Positions 17,086 through 24,726 of a stretch of DNA of 64,000 bases are shown here, one piece after another; the first letter of the stretch is position 1, and each line of letters starts with the position of its first letter. Under the pieces are notes generated by a model. That model was not told the DNA's origin. It saw only the letters and a list, made by a program, of their open reading frames with translations, and searched no databases. Where the stretch lies: NCBI RefSeq assembly GCF_000226255.1, contig NZ_AGFG01000055.1:1-64000 (forward strand), in the 5' to 3' direction. The translations under genes and the position numbers were made by a program. This stretch comes from Desulfovibrio sp. A2 (GTDB lineage Bacteria; Desulfobacterota; Desulfovibrionia; Desulfovibrionales; Desulfovibrionaceae).

Positions 17086-17590
17086 CACCTATCCTCTCGA
17101 CGTGCCGATCCGGATGGGGTGTCGATGGTCGCTGGCTTTCGACGCGGCACGAGGCAGGTGCGTGTCGGGGTGGAGAGATGGCAGGTTTAGCTTCCCGCGC
17201 GGGGACAGCGACGCCTTGGTGAACTGCCGACCGGTTTCGGGTCTACACCGGGGCGCGGGGTTTTTCAAGATGGCCGCGTGACGCAGGCGAATTGAAGCAG
17301 AATCATCAACGCGTCTGCTGCGCACCCGCAAGTTCCCGGAAAATGGCAGGCGCATAGTTTCTGTTTTTCCGGAAGCCCGGCGGTACGTTGCGCTTCGTAC
17401 CGCCGATGCGGCGCTCTTCCCCCTCGACGGGGGGGGCTGGGTTTGGCATGGTAGGGGTGCGAATTCACGTTTTCGGCAAACGGTGGGTGGCGGGTGCATG
17501 CGCCCGGTCCACCGAAAAAGCCCGGCTACCGGCGAAAAAGCCCGGCTACCGGGCGGCAGCAGGCGGCAACGAAACAGCCAGGGAGGCCAC
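17086..17590. other. 505-bp non-coding stretch with a 20-bp tandem duplication
   Basis: No gene supported. A 20-bp unit beginning CGAAAAAGCCCGG is repeated exactly at 17513-17532 and 17533-17552, 38 bp before the next start codon. It could be an operator duplication or leader structure for the downstream gene. I looked for a sigma-54 promoter at TGGCATGG near 17444 but the spacing to the next GC is wrong. Confidence 0.5.
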
Positions 17591-18685
17591 ATGAGCGACC
17601 ATCAGACAGCGCAGCCGGACGTCACGGCGTTTCCGGGCGCGGTGGTGCAGTGCCTCCATCCGGACGGGAGTCCGGCCGAGGTGCTGTTGGAAGAACGGGT
17701 GGAATTACCCACCCCGGCGGGCGTGCTGGTGCCCCAGTACGAGCCGGAAGACCCCCGCAGGCAGCGCGTACAGCCGGTGGAACTGCACCCCGGCGGCGGG
17801 CTGAAGGCGGTGTCGCTGCAGGAACGGGCCGTGGTGGAAACGCCCGTGGGCCCCATGACGGCAGAGCGGGTCACCTTTCACCCCGGAGGCGAACTGCGCC
17901 GGGTGTTCCCGCTGGACGGCAAGATCTCCGCCTACTGGAGCGTGGAGAACGAAACGGCCCTGGCCGGGCCGCAGCGCATGGAAACGCCCATCGGCGTGGT
18001 CAGCGCGCGGATCATCTCCGTACACTTCTTTCCGTCCGGGGCGCTGCGCAGCGTCACCCTGTGGCCCGGTGAGCGGGTGACCATCGTCACCCCGCAGGGC
18101 CCGGCCAGCGTCAGCGTGGGGTTTTCGTTCCACGAGTCGGGCGCGTTGCGCTCGTTCGAGCCGGACGCGCCCTTCGCGGCCAAGACCCCCGTGGGCGCCG
18201 TGCTGGCCTTCGACACCGACCCAGAAGGCGGCATGGCCGCCGACCTGAACTCGCTGCAATTCGACGAGGCAGGCAACGTGACGGCCCTGACCACCGCCAC
18301 CGACAAGGTGGTGGTGACCTGCAAGGCCGTGGCGGAAGCGGGGCCATATGGGAATGGTGCTGGCGGGAATGGTGGGGGCGGGAAGAGCCCGAACGAAATT
18401 GGCGCTGGCGGGGCCGGTGGGGACGCCTGGCCCGCCAGCTGCGCGGACTGTGCCCGCTGGGCCGCCGCCACGGGCAAGCAGGTGTGCCAGCCCGGACGGC
18501 TGGCCCTTGGCCCCGGTTTTCGTGAAAGCCTGTGCGGCACCACGCCCACCGATCTCGTGCCCCTGCGCATGGGCTTTACCGCCGACGCCGTGAGCCTGGA
18601 CGGCCACGTCTTTTCCCGCGTCGGGCACGGGTTTTCCGTGTTGCGCGGACTCATGCCCGTGGCGCGCACCACCTATTCGTGCTGA
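17591..18685 (+). CDS. Unrecognised protein with repeated PxGxL strand motifs
   Basis: A 364-residue protein with GGGAGG before ATG 17591. No signal peptide or membrane segment. The first 240 residues contain several MORN-like or beta-hairpin units of the form hydrophobic-H-P-G-G-x-L-R/K-x-V (LHPDGSPAEV, LHPGGGLKAVSL, FHPGGELRRVF, FFPSGALRSVTL, FHESGALRSFE), each followed by an E-T-P-x-G-type strand. This suggests a repetitive beta structure. A Gly/Asn-rich linker (about 255-280) leads to a Cys-containing C-terminal part (CADCARW, KQVCQPG, ESLCGTT). The function is not recognised. It stands alone and converges with the nap operon. Confidence 0.75.
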   Translation: MSDHQTAQPDVTAFPGAVVQCLHPDGSPAEVLLEERVELPTPAGVLVPQYEPEDPRRQRVQPVELHPGGGLKAVSLQERAVVETPVGPMTAERVTFHPGGELRRVFPLDGKISAYWSVENETALAGPQRMETPIGVVSARIISVHFFPSGALRSVTLWPGERVTIVTPQGPASVSVGFSFHESGALRSFEPDAPFAAKTPVGAVLAFDTDPEGGMAADLNSLQFDEAGNVTALTTATDKVVVTCKAVAEAGPYGNGAGGNGGGGKSPNEIGAGGAGGDAWPASCADCARWAAATGKQVCQPGRLALGPGFRESLCGTTPTDLVPLRMGFTADAVSLDGHVFSRVGHGFSVLRGLMPVARTTYSC

Positions 18686-18760
18686 GGGAATACAGAGTGT
18701 TGGAGCGGGGCTCCGCCCCGCGCCCCGCAAGGGGGCCGCGCCCCCTTGACCCCTTTTTCA

Positions 18761-18792
18761 AGCCCGGTTCACACAAGGTGTGAACCGGGTTT
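18761..18792. terminator. Shared terminator between the unknown gene and napH
   Basis: CCCGGTTCACAC at 18763-18774 and GTGTGAACCGGG at 18778-18789 form a perfect 12-bp stem. T-runs lie on both sides (CCCTTTTTC to the left, TTTG to the right), so it can work in both directions between convergent genes. GC-rich hairpins (GGGGCTCCGCCCC and GGGGGCCGCGCCCCC) lie just before it at about 18706-18747. Confidence 0.75.
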
Positions 18793-18817
18793 GTCCGCGT
18801 TTGCGAACGGAGTTTTG

Positions 18818-19684
18818 CTATTGATGCTGCGCGGTCGAAGAGGGGATTTCTCCATCCGGTGATTCTCGAAAACCCAGGCGCAACGCGCCGCCCCGCGCGG
18901 CGCAGGCCGTGGCGCAGTCGCCGCAGTTGGTGCATTCGCTGCGCGGAGCGCGCGAGGGGATGCGCGGGTCCAGGCCCAGGGAGCAGGCCCCGGCGCAGGC
19001 CCGGTCGTTGGCGGCGCAGGTGCAGCGGCGCATGTTGCGCCGGATGGCCAGCGCGCCCGGCCACAGCCGCGCGGCCAGGGACAGCAGCACCGACTGCGGG
19101 CACAGGTATCGGCACCACAGCCGGGTGCGGGTGCGCCATTCCACCGCCAACTGCGCGGCCATGAGCACAAGGCCCGTCCACGGCCAGTCCCGCGCGTCGG
19201 GAACCGGGTAGGACAGGGCCAGCAGTTGCAGGGTGATTTCGCCGGGCAGGGACAGCTGGTTCAGCAGCGGCGCACTCGCAAGGGCCGTCAGAGCCAGCCC
19301 GGCCGCCGCCACCCCCAGGCGGATGCGCAGGCCGCCGGTGCTCGCGGTGTGGGCGGGGGATGGCCCCCCCTCGCGCCGGGCGTGCACCAGTTCCGACAAC
19401 AGCCCGTAGGGGCAACCCCAGGAACAGAACACCCGGCCCAGCGCCACGGCCACGGCCAGCACCAGCAGCCCACCCAGCAGCAGGCGCGCGCCGGGCAGCG
19501 CCCCGGCCGCCAGCACCTGCACGGCGGCCAGCGGGTCGGCCAGCGGCAGGCCCCATGCCTCCAGCGAAAACAGCGTGCCGGACACCCCGTGCAGCCCCTT
19601 GCGGTTCAGCCACGGCAGCGTCGCGAACAGGAGCAGCACGGCCCATTGCGCGGGGCGTCGCCAGCGTGCGTGCCACGGTTTCAT
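18818..19684 (-). CDS. napH: NapH-type membrane iron-sulfur quinol dehydrogenase subunit
   Basis: A 288-residue membrane protein with about four membrane helices. The cytoplasmic-side cysteine motifs FCSWGCPYGL and WCRYLCPQSVL are typical of NapH, and two C-terminal ferredoxin-like Cys groups (CTCAANDRACAGACSLG and CTNCGDCATAC) bind 4Fe-4S clusters. With NapG it forms a route for electrons from quinol towards periplasmic nitrate reductase. The start ATG at 19684 overlaps the napG stop as ATGA. It is the last gene of the operon. Confidence 0.9.
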   Translation of the reverse strand: MKPWHARWRRPAQWAVLLLFATLPWLNRKGLHGVSGTLFSLEAWGLPLADPLAAVQVLAAGALPGARLLLGGLLVLAVAVALGRVFCSWGCPYGLLSELVHARREGGPSPAHTASTGGLRIRLGVAAAGLALTALASAPLLNQLSLPGEITLQLLALSYPVPDARDWPWTGLVLMAAQLAVEWRTRTRLWCRYLCPQSVLLSLAARLWPGALAIRRNMRRCTCAANDRACAGACSLGLDPRIPSRAPRSECTNCGDCATACAARGGALRLGFRESPDGEIPSSTAQHQ

Positions 19685-20394
19685 GCCGGGTTTCCTCCGC
19701 GTCCGGGCATGGCGTCGGCGTCGTCAGCCTTGCCTGCCGCCGTCCTTTGTCCGGCATTCCTATCCACGTTCGACGCGGTCCTTCGCCCGGCGTCCTTATC
19801 CACGTTCGACGCCGTCCTGCGGCCAGCGTCTGGTCGCACCACGATGGCATCCACCGGGCAGACGTGTTCGCACACCCCGCAGCCCACGCAGGCGTCGGCC
19901 ACGGCGGGAATGTCGCCGCCTTCCAGCACCATGGCCGTGCCGCGCAGCGGGCACTTGTCGTAGCAGGTGCGGCACAGCACCGTGCCCACCCAGTTGTGGC
20001 AGCGGTTCTTGAGCAGCACGGCCACGCCCATGTCCGCCCGCGCCATGTCGCGCACCGGCCGCAGCGCACCAGAGGGGCACACCGTCGGGCACTTCATGCA
20101 CAGCCAGCAGGGGATGGATTTGGCGTGAATGTACGGCGTGTTGCGCACCTGGCCGAAGAATCCGGCCATGCGCCCGGCGGCCATGCGGATGGACCCGTAT
20201 GGGCATGCCTCCGCGCACTTGCCGCAGTGGATGCACCGGGCGCGGAATTCCGTCTCGGCTCGCGCGCCCGGAGGCCGCAGCAGGCCGGACGACATGAGGC
20301 CGGCCGCCGGGGACAACGCCCGGCCGCCGTCCAGTGGATTTTGGGATGACGGCAGCACTGCGCCGCCATCCGGCGATTTTCCGGATGCGGACAC
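19681..20394 (-). CDS. napG: NapG-type ferredoxin-like electron transfer protein
   Basis: A 237-residue protein with four 4Fe-4S binding motifs: CIHCGKCAEACPYG, CWLCMKCPTVCPSG, CRTCYDKCPL and CVGCGVCEHVCPVD. NapG partners NapH to pass electrons to the Nap enzyme. The segment LLRPPGA before the first motif aligns with the mature part of known NapG. No twin-arginine signal is visible at the N-terminus, unlike the E. coli protein; the frame starts with GTG right after the napD stop. The C-terminus has imperfect 12-residue tandem repeats (DAGRRTASNVDK, DAGRRTASNVDR, NAGQRTAAGK). Confidence 0.88.
   Translation of the reverse strand: MSASGKSPDGGAVLPSSQNPLDGGRALSPAAGLMSSGLLRPPGARAETEFRARCIHCGKCAEACPYGSIRMAAGRMAGFFGQVRNTPYIHAKSIPCWLCMKCPTVCPSGALRPVRDMARADMGVAVLLKNRCHNWVGTVLCRTCYDKCPLRGTAMVLEGGDIPAVADACVGCGVCEHVCPVDAIVVRPDAGRRTASNVDKDAGRRTASNVDRNAGQRTAAGKADDADAMPGRGGNPA
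19753..19824. repeat. 36-bp tandem repeat inside napG
   Basis: Two copies with a 36-bp period (19753-19788 and 19789-19824) share TATCCACGTTCGACGC and encode the 12-residue repeats of the NapG C-terminus. A diverged partial copy extends on the left side. Being in frame, copy number can change without breaking the gene. Confidence 0.8.
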
Positions 20395-20395
20395 C

Positions 20396-20686
20396 TCAGG
20401 CGCTCCGGTGTTTGCGTTCCCACGGGGGGCATTTGATGGAGCCGCCGTCGGCCAGTTCGTCCTCGTAGGTCAGGTAGGCCAAGTCCACCGACAGCACCCC
20501 GTCCCACGCCGCCAGCCGCTTGAACTCTTGCTCCATGCGGTCGGACGCGGCCTCCAGCACCGCCACCAGCCGCCCCGGAACCTCAGCCCGGTGCACCTCG
20601 GCAATGTGCGGGTCCACCGACAGCCGGGTCCATACCGCTTCCGCCGTTTCCATATCCGTCTGCACCAGAATGCCTGCTATGGCCAT
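20396..20686 (-). CDS. napD: NapD-type chaperone
   Basis: A 96-residue protein with the NapD ferredoxin-fold pattern: a first strand AGILVQT, a helix, HIAEVHRAEVPGRLVAVLEA, and VLSVDLAYLTYED near the end. NapD binds the Tat signal of NapA and guides cofactor loading. It lies after napA across a 208-bp gap with a strong hairpin and directly before napG. Confidence 0.88.
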   Translation of the reverse strand: MAIAGILVQTDMETAEAVWTRLSVDPHIAEVHRAEVPGRLVAVLEAASDRMEQEFKRLAAWDGVLSVDLAYLTYEDELADGGSIKCPPWERKHRSA

Positions 20687-20728
20687 GATGCTTTCTCCGT
20701 ACCTGTATTGTTTTTGGGGAAAGAGGGC

Positions 20729-20765
20729 GGGGGAAGGGACCCTTTCAAAAGGGTCCCCTTCCCCC
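20729..20765. terminator. Strong hairpin between napA and napD
   Basis: GGGGGAAGGGACCCTTT at 20729-20745 pairs with the complementary stretch ending at 20765, with one bulged base. It sits in the only long gap of the operon. It could attenuate transcription or protect the upstream mRNA so that NapA is made in excess of NapDGH. Confidence 0.6.
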
Positions 20766-20894
20766 GGGCCCCCATCCCCCCAAACTTTTTATTTGCGGGA
20801 GTGCGCGGAGGGAGGGGCGGGTTGAAGCATGCCTCCATGAACATTGCGCCTTCTGCCCGTTATCCCCCCTGGCATTACTTTTGTTTTTGGGCTT

Positions 20895-23162
20895 CTACGC
20901 CTTGCGTATCCGCGCCGCGCAGATCTTGTATTCCGGCTCGCGCGAGATGGGGTCGGTCGCGTCCAGGAACAGCTTGTTGACCAGCTTTTCCTTGTCGAAG
21001 AACGGCACGGCGATGAGCCCGGTGCGGCACACGTCGCTGACGCGCGCGGGCAGGGTGAGCTTGTCGCGCCGGGTTTCCACCACACAGGCGTCGCCGTGGG
21101 CGATGCCGAGGCCCTTGGCGTCGTCGCCGTTGATCTCCACGAAGGCGGAGGGATTGGCCTTCTGCAGTTCCGGCACCTTTCCGGTCATGGTGGCGGTGTG
21201 CCAGTGGTCGATGACGCGCATGGAGGTCAGATACAGGGGGTACTCGGCATCGGGTTCCTCGGCCGCGCCCTGGTAGGGGCGCATCCACAGGGCGGCCTTG
21301 CCGTCTGGCCTGCCGTAGAAGAAGAACTTGTCCGGATGGTCGGCGGGCACGATGGGGTCTTCGCCGCGCACGTAGCGCAGCCGGGTGCCGGGGTGCTTCT
21401 CGTCCGGGCAGGGCCAGATGATGCCCGATTCCTTGCGCAGCCGTTCACGGGTCATGCCGTAGAAGTTGTAGGTGGTGCCCTTGCTGACGGTGCGCCATTC
21501 CTCCCACACGTCGGCGGCGTCGCGGAAGTTGACCAGCTTGGGGTCCACGCCCGCGCGCCTGGCGAACTCCACCAGGGTGTTCACGGTGGGGCGGCAGCCT
21601 TGCGGCGGCTCCACGGCCTTTTCGATGAGCGAGTAGCGCCGCTCGCCGCAGCCGTACACGCCGTCGCGCTCGCACCAGAAGGCGGGCGGCAGCACCAGGT
21701 CGGCGTAGCGCAGGGTGACGGCGTCGGGGAAGGCCTCGATGACCGTGATGAACGCGTCCGGGTGGCTCATGGCCTTGTGGACCTTGTTCAGGTTGGGCAG
21801 CGTGTGGGCGGGGTTGGTCTCGCAGATCAGCAGGGCCTTGATGTCGCCCTTGCCCAGCGCCTCGAACAGAGCCACGGTGTGATAGCCGGGGTCGGGGGCG
21901 ATGGTGCCTTCGGGCACGCCCCACAGCTGTTCCATTTCGGCGCGGTGCTTGGGGTTGGCGATGGCGCGGCCCGCGGGCAGCAGGTGCGAGAGCGCGCCCG
22001 CGTCGCGCACGCCGCCGCAGGCGTTGGGCTGGCCGGTCAGCGAGAAGGGGGTTGCGCCGGGGCGGCAGATCTGCCCGGTGAGCAGGTGCAGGTTGTGGAT
22101 GAGATTGTTGGCCCACACCCCGCGCACCCGCTGGTTGATGCCCATGCACCACAGCGACGTGGTGGCGGGCGATTCCGCGAACAGGCGCGCGGCCTGCCAT
22201 ATCTGCTCTTCCGGAATGTGGCACAGGGCGGCCGCCTTCTCCGGCCGGTAGTCCTCAAGAAACGCCTTGTAGTCGTCGAAGGTGCAGTCCTTGCCCTCGT
22301 TGTCCTTGAAGGCCACGTACTTGCCCCAGAAGCGGGCGTTGTCCAACTCCTCGTGGATCATGACCCAGGCCATGGAGTTCATCAGGGCCAGGTCGGTGCC
22401 GGGGCGGAAGGCGATGTGCAGGTCGGCGATGCGCGAGGTGTTGGTGCGGCGCGGGTCGGCCACGATGATCTTGACGCCGGGCGTGGCCTGCTTGCGCCGC
22501 GCGATGCGCCGGAACAGCACGGGGTGCGCTTCCGACGTGTTGGACCCGATGATGAAGAAGCACGAGGCGTGGTCGATGTCCTCGTAGGTGCCCATGGGCT
22601 CGTCCTTGCCGAACGAGGTCACGTAGCCGCCCACGGCGGATGCCATGCACAGGCGCGGGTTGCCGTCCACGTTGTTGGTGCGCAGCCCGGCCTTGAAGAT
22701 CTTGCTGGCCAGGTACGATTCCTCGGTCAGGCACTGGCCCGAGCCGTAATAGGCCACGGACTTGGGGCCGTGGGTGTCGATGGCCGCGCGGAATTTCCTG
22801 GCCATCAGGTCCAGCGCCTCGTCCCAGCCGATGGGTTCCAGCGGGCCGCCCTTGGCCTTGCGCACCATGGGGCTGGTGACCCGGTCGGGCGAATTCAGCA
22901 CCGGGATGAGCAGCGCGCCCTTGAGGCACAACAGGCCCTTGTTGTGGTTGTCCGGGTCGCCCTTGATGGCCACGGCCTTGCCGTTCTTCACGCCTACCAG
23001 CACGCCGCAGCCGGTGCCGCAGTAGCGGCACACGCCCTTCACCCAGGTATCGGGCTTGTCGTCCTGCTGGGCGGCCGATGCCGGCAGCGGCGCGCCGCTG
23101 ACGGCGGCCAGTGCGGCGGACAGGGCCATGTAGCGCAAAAAGTCGCGTCTGGAGCATTCCAT
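20895..23162 (-). CDS. napA: Periplasmic nitrate reductase catalytic subunit NapA
   Basis: A 755-residue molybdopterin enzyme reducing nitrate to nitrite in the periplasm. The twin-arginine signal is SRRDFLRYMALSAALAA (4-20). The 4Fe-4S cysteines are Cys45, Cys48, Cys52 and Cys79. Cys172 in NPRLCMASAVGGY is the likely Mo ligand, and its numbering after signal removal fits Cys140 of the D. desulfuricans enzyme. Length matches the monomeric Desulfovibrio NapA and no napB lies in the cluster. It follows napM directly. A long frame on the opposite strand is a codon-bias shadow. Confidence 0.96.
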   Translation of the reverse strand: MECSRRDFLRYMALSAALAAVSGAPLPASAAQQDDKPDTWVKGVCRYCGTGCGVLVGVKNGKAVAIKGDPDNHNKGLLCLKGALLIPVLNSPDRVTSPMVRKAKGGPLEPIGWDEALDLMARKFRAAIDTHGPKSVAYYGSGQCLTEESYLASKIFKAGLRTNNVDGNPRLCMASAVGGYVTSFGKDEPMGTYEDIDHASCFFIIGSNTSEAHPVLFRRIARRKQATPGVKIIVADPRRTNTSRIADLHIAFRPGTDLALMNSMAWVMIHEELDNARFWGKYVAFKDNEGKDCTFDDYKAFLEDYRPEKAAALCHIPEEQIWQAARLFAESPATTSLWCMGINQRVRGVWANNLIHNLHLLTGQICRPGATPFSLTGQPNACGGVRDAGALSHLLPAGRAIANPKHRAEMEQLWGVPEGTIAPDPGYHTVALFEALGKGDIKALLICETNPAHTLPNLNKVHKAMSHPDAFITVIEAFPDAVTLRYADLVLPPAFWCERDGVYGCGERRYSLIEKAVEPPQGCRPTVNTLVEFARRAGVDPKLVNFRDAADVWEEWRTVSKGTTYNFYGMTRERLRKESGIIWPCPDEKHPGTRLRYVRGEDPIVPADHPDKFFFYGRPDGKAALWMRPYQGAAEEPDAEYPLYLTSMRVIDHWHTATMTGKVPELQKANPSAFVEINGDDAKGLGIAHGDACVVETRRDKLTLPARVSDVCRTGLIAVPFFDKEKLVNKLFLDATDPISREPEYKICAARIRKA

Positions 23163-23183
23163 GGTGGTCTCCTTGTGCCGCCG

Positions 23184-23693
23184 CTAATCCAGCGAGGTTT
23201 TTGTTGTGGCCTGCCGGTTGACGTAGGCGTCGCCGTGCATGGGATTCTGGTGGTTGGGATGGCACGAGGAACAGTTGCCGCGCGTGCCGAACTTGGCCTC
23301 CATGCGCTCCATGCTGGGGGCATGGCAGCGGGCGCAGATTTCCACCCCGGGCGAACGGTTGAAGGCGATGGCCCCCTTGCCGTCGGGCTGGCCGTGGCAG
23401 GTCTGGCAGCGCACCAGGGTGATGCCGTGCTTGCCCTCGTACCAGTCCTGGGCCACCCGGGGCGTGGATTTCACGTGGCAGCCGTAGCAGTCGCCCATCT
23501 TTTCGGGCGCATCGAGGTGTTTGGCCGCCTCGCAGCGCACGCCGGGAAAGGCCAGGCGCACGTACAGGAAGAACGCGGCCACCAGCAGTGCCGCGCCCGC
23601 CAGCACGACGACCGCGCGGTTGCGCAGCAGCGGGTGGGACAGGATGGACGATGGCCGAGAGGTCGGCGTGGGTCCCGTCGGTTCGGGCGTCAT
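23184..23693 (-). CDS. napM: NapM-type tetraheme cytochrome c
   Basis: A 169-residue membrane-anchored cytochrome. One membrane helix (AVVVLAGAALLVAAFFLYV, about 27-45) is followed by four CXXCH heme sites: CYGCH, CQTCH, CARCH and CSSCH. The ATG at 23693 overlaps the napC stop as ATGA; the frame runs on upstream only as a shadow of napC. In the D. desulfuricans nap operon, NapM sits between NapC and NapA and is thought to carry electrons to NapA in place of NapB. Confidence 0.9.
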   Translation of the reverse strand: MTPEPTGPTPTSRPSSILSHPLLRNRAVVVLAGAALLVAAFFLYVRLAFPGVRCEAAKHLDAPEKMGDCYGCHVKSTPRVAQDWYEGKHGITLVRCQTCHGQPDGKGAIAFNRSPGVEICARCHAPSMERMEAKFGTRGNCSSCHPNHQNPMHGDAYVNRQATTKTSLD

Positions 23694-24268
23694 GGACGTG
23701 CCTCCTTGAGCTTGGCGGCGAATTTGGCGTTGGCGGCAAGGTGCCGGTCGAAGCGCGGCAGATGCGCCATGTTGCGGTGGCAGCCCGCGCAGCCACTGCG
23801 GGAAATGCCGTTCTTGCCCTCGTAGTTCTCGTGGGCCAGGCTCCCGGTTTCGGACACCGCGCCGTCGTTCTTGGCGTTGCGGGTCAGGTCCTGGTGGCAA
23901 GCGCGGCAGTTGGCGTCATCCACGAAGCGGCGGGCCATGGGCTGCATGGCGGCGCGATCCAGGTCTTCGCCCTTGCCTTCGTAGTGCGCCCATACGTCCT
24001 TCACCCCCAGGTACGTCTTGGCGGCGACCATGCGCACCAGGCCCGCACCGGGGATGTGACACTGCGAGCACCCGATGGGGTTGCCCTTGGCGTCCTTGGC
24101 GTGGGGCGAGACGTCCAGTTCCGTCTGGTAGACCTTCATCTCGTGACAGGACATGCAGAACGCGGTGGTGGACGTGGCCTTCACGCCATAGGCGCTTGCG
24201 CCGAGGGCGACCACGGCCAGGCCCACGGCCATGATCCAGAAACTTCGGGAACGGGGTGGCATGCGCAT
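23690..24268 (-). CDS. napC: NapC/NirT-family tetraheme quinol dehydrogenase
   Basis: A 192-residue cytochrome with one N-terminal membrane anchor (FWIMAVGLAVVALGASAYGV) and four CXXCH heme sites: CMSCH, CSQCH, CRACH and CAGCH. This family oxidises membrane quinols and hands electrons to periplasmic reductases. TTAFCMSCHEM and the ANCRACH region are typical. It is the first gene of the nap operon, preceded by the candidate control region at 24303-24334. Confidence 0.92.
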   Translation of the reverse strand: MRMPPRSRSFWIMAVGLAVVALGASAYGVKATSTTAFCMSCHEMKVYQTELDVSPHAKDAKGNPIGCSQCHIPGAGLVRMVAAKTYLGVKDVWAHYEGKGEDLDRAAMQPMARRFVDDANCRACHQDLTRNAKNDGAVSETGSLAHENYEGKNGISRSGCAGCHRNMAHLPRFDRHLAANAKFAAKLKEARP

Positions 24269-24302
24269 GCCTCCGGCTGAGGTTGGGGGATTGCGAGCCC
24301 CA

Positions 24303-24334
24303 TTGTGAAAGATTGCACAGCAAGAGATGGGCCA
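24303..24334 (-). promoter_or_regulatory. Candidate nap promoter: sigma-54-like element overlapping a CRP/FNR-like dyad
   Basis: On the minus strand TGGCCCATCTCTTGCT (24334-24319) has the -24 GG and -12 GC exactly 10 nt apart, close to the sigma-54 consensus. On the plus strand TTGTGAAAGATTGCACAG (24303-24320) resembles the TTGTGA-N6-TCACAA site of CRP/FNR-family regulators such as HcpR of sulfate reducers. The two overlap just before napC. Both are motif matches only. The rest of 24335-24726 holds small repeats (TTTCTGAAA twice near 24410-24440) and no gene. Confidence 0.45.
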
Positions 24335-24726
24335 GATTACAGGCGCTTGATAAGCGTCCGTAAACGCGTCGGTTCATGCTGGTGGGCACGCACTGACCAG
24401 TCATGTTTTTCTGAAATGCTGTCAGCTATTTCTGAAAATTCGTGTTTTTCGTACAGAGATGGGGGAGGCGGCAGGGTGGTGATGCAGGCGACGAGCGGCC
24501 TGGCTGGATGGCTGTGCATGGCTGGCAGTGGGCGCAGGAGGGGAGCGCGTGGGGGAACGCAAGGCGCGTGCGCCAAGGCTCGGGCGCGGGGTTGCGGGGG
24601 CTCGGTGGGGAGGCCGAAGGCGGGGTGGCGGCGAAGAGCCGGGACTGGGTAGTGTGGCTGGCGGGGCCGATGGGGTCGCCGTGGACGAAGCGGTCCGTGG
24701 GGAAGGCGCGCGGTCGGCGCGCCCGC

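Noticed and set aside
20844..23825. Very long frame on the plus strand opposite napA
   Set aside because: It is a codon-bias shadow. napA has cofactor motifs, a Tat signal and operon context; the plus frame has none.
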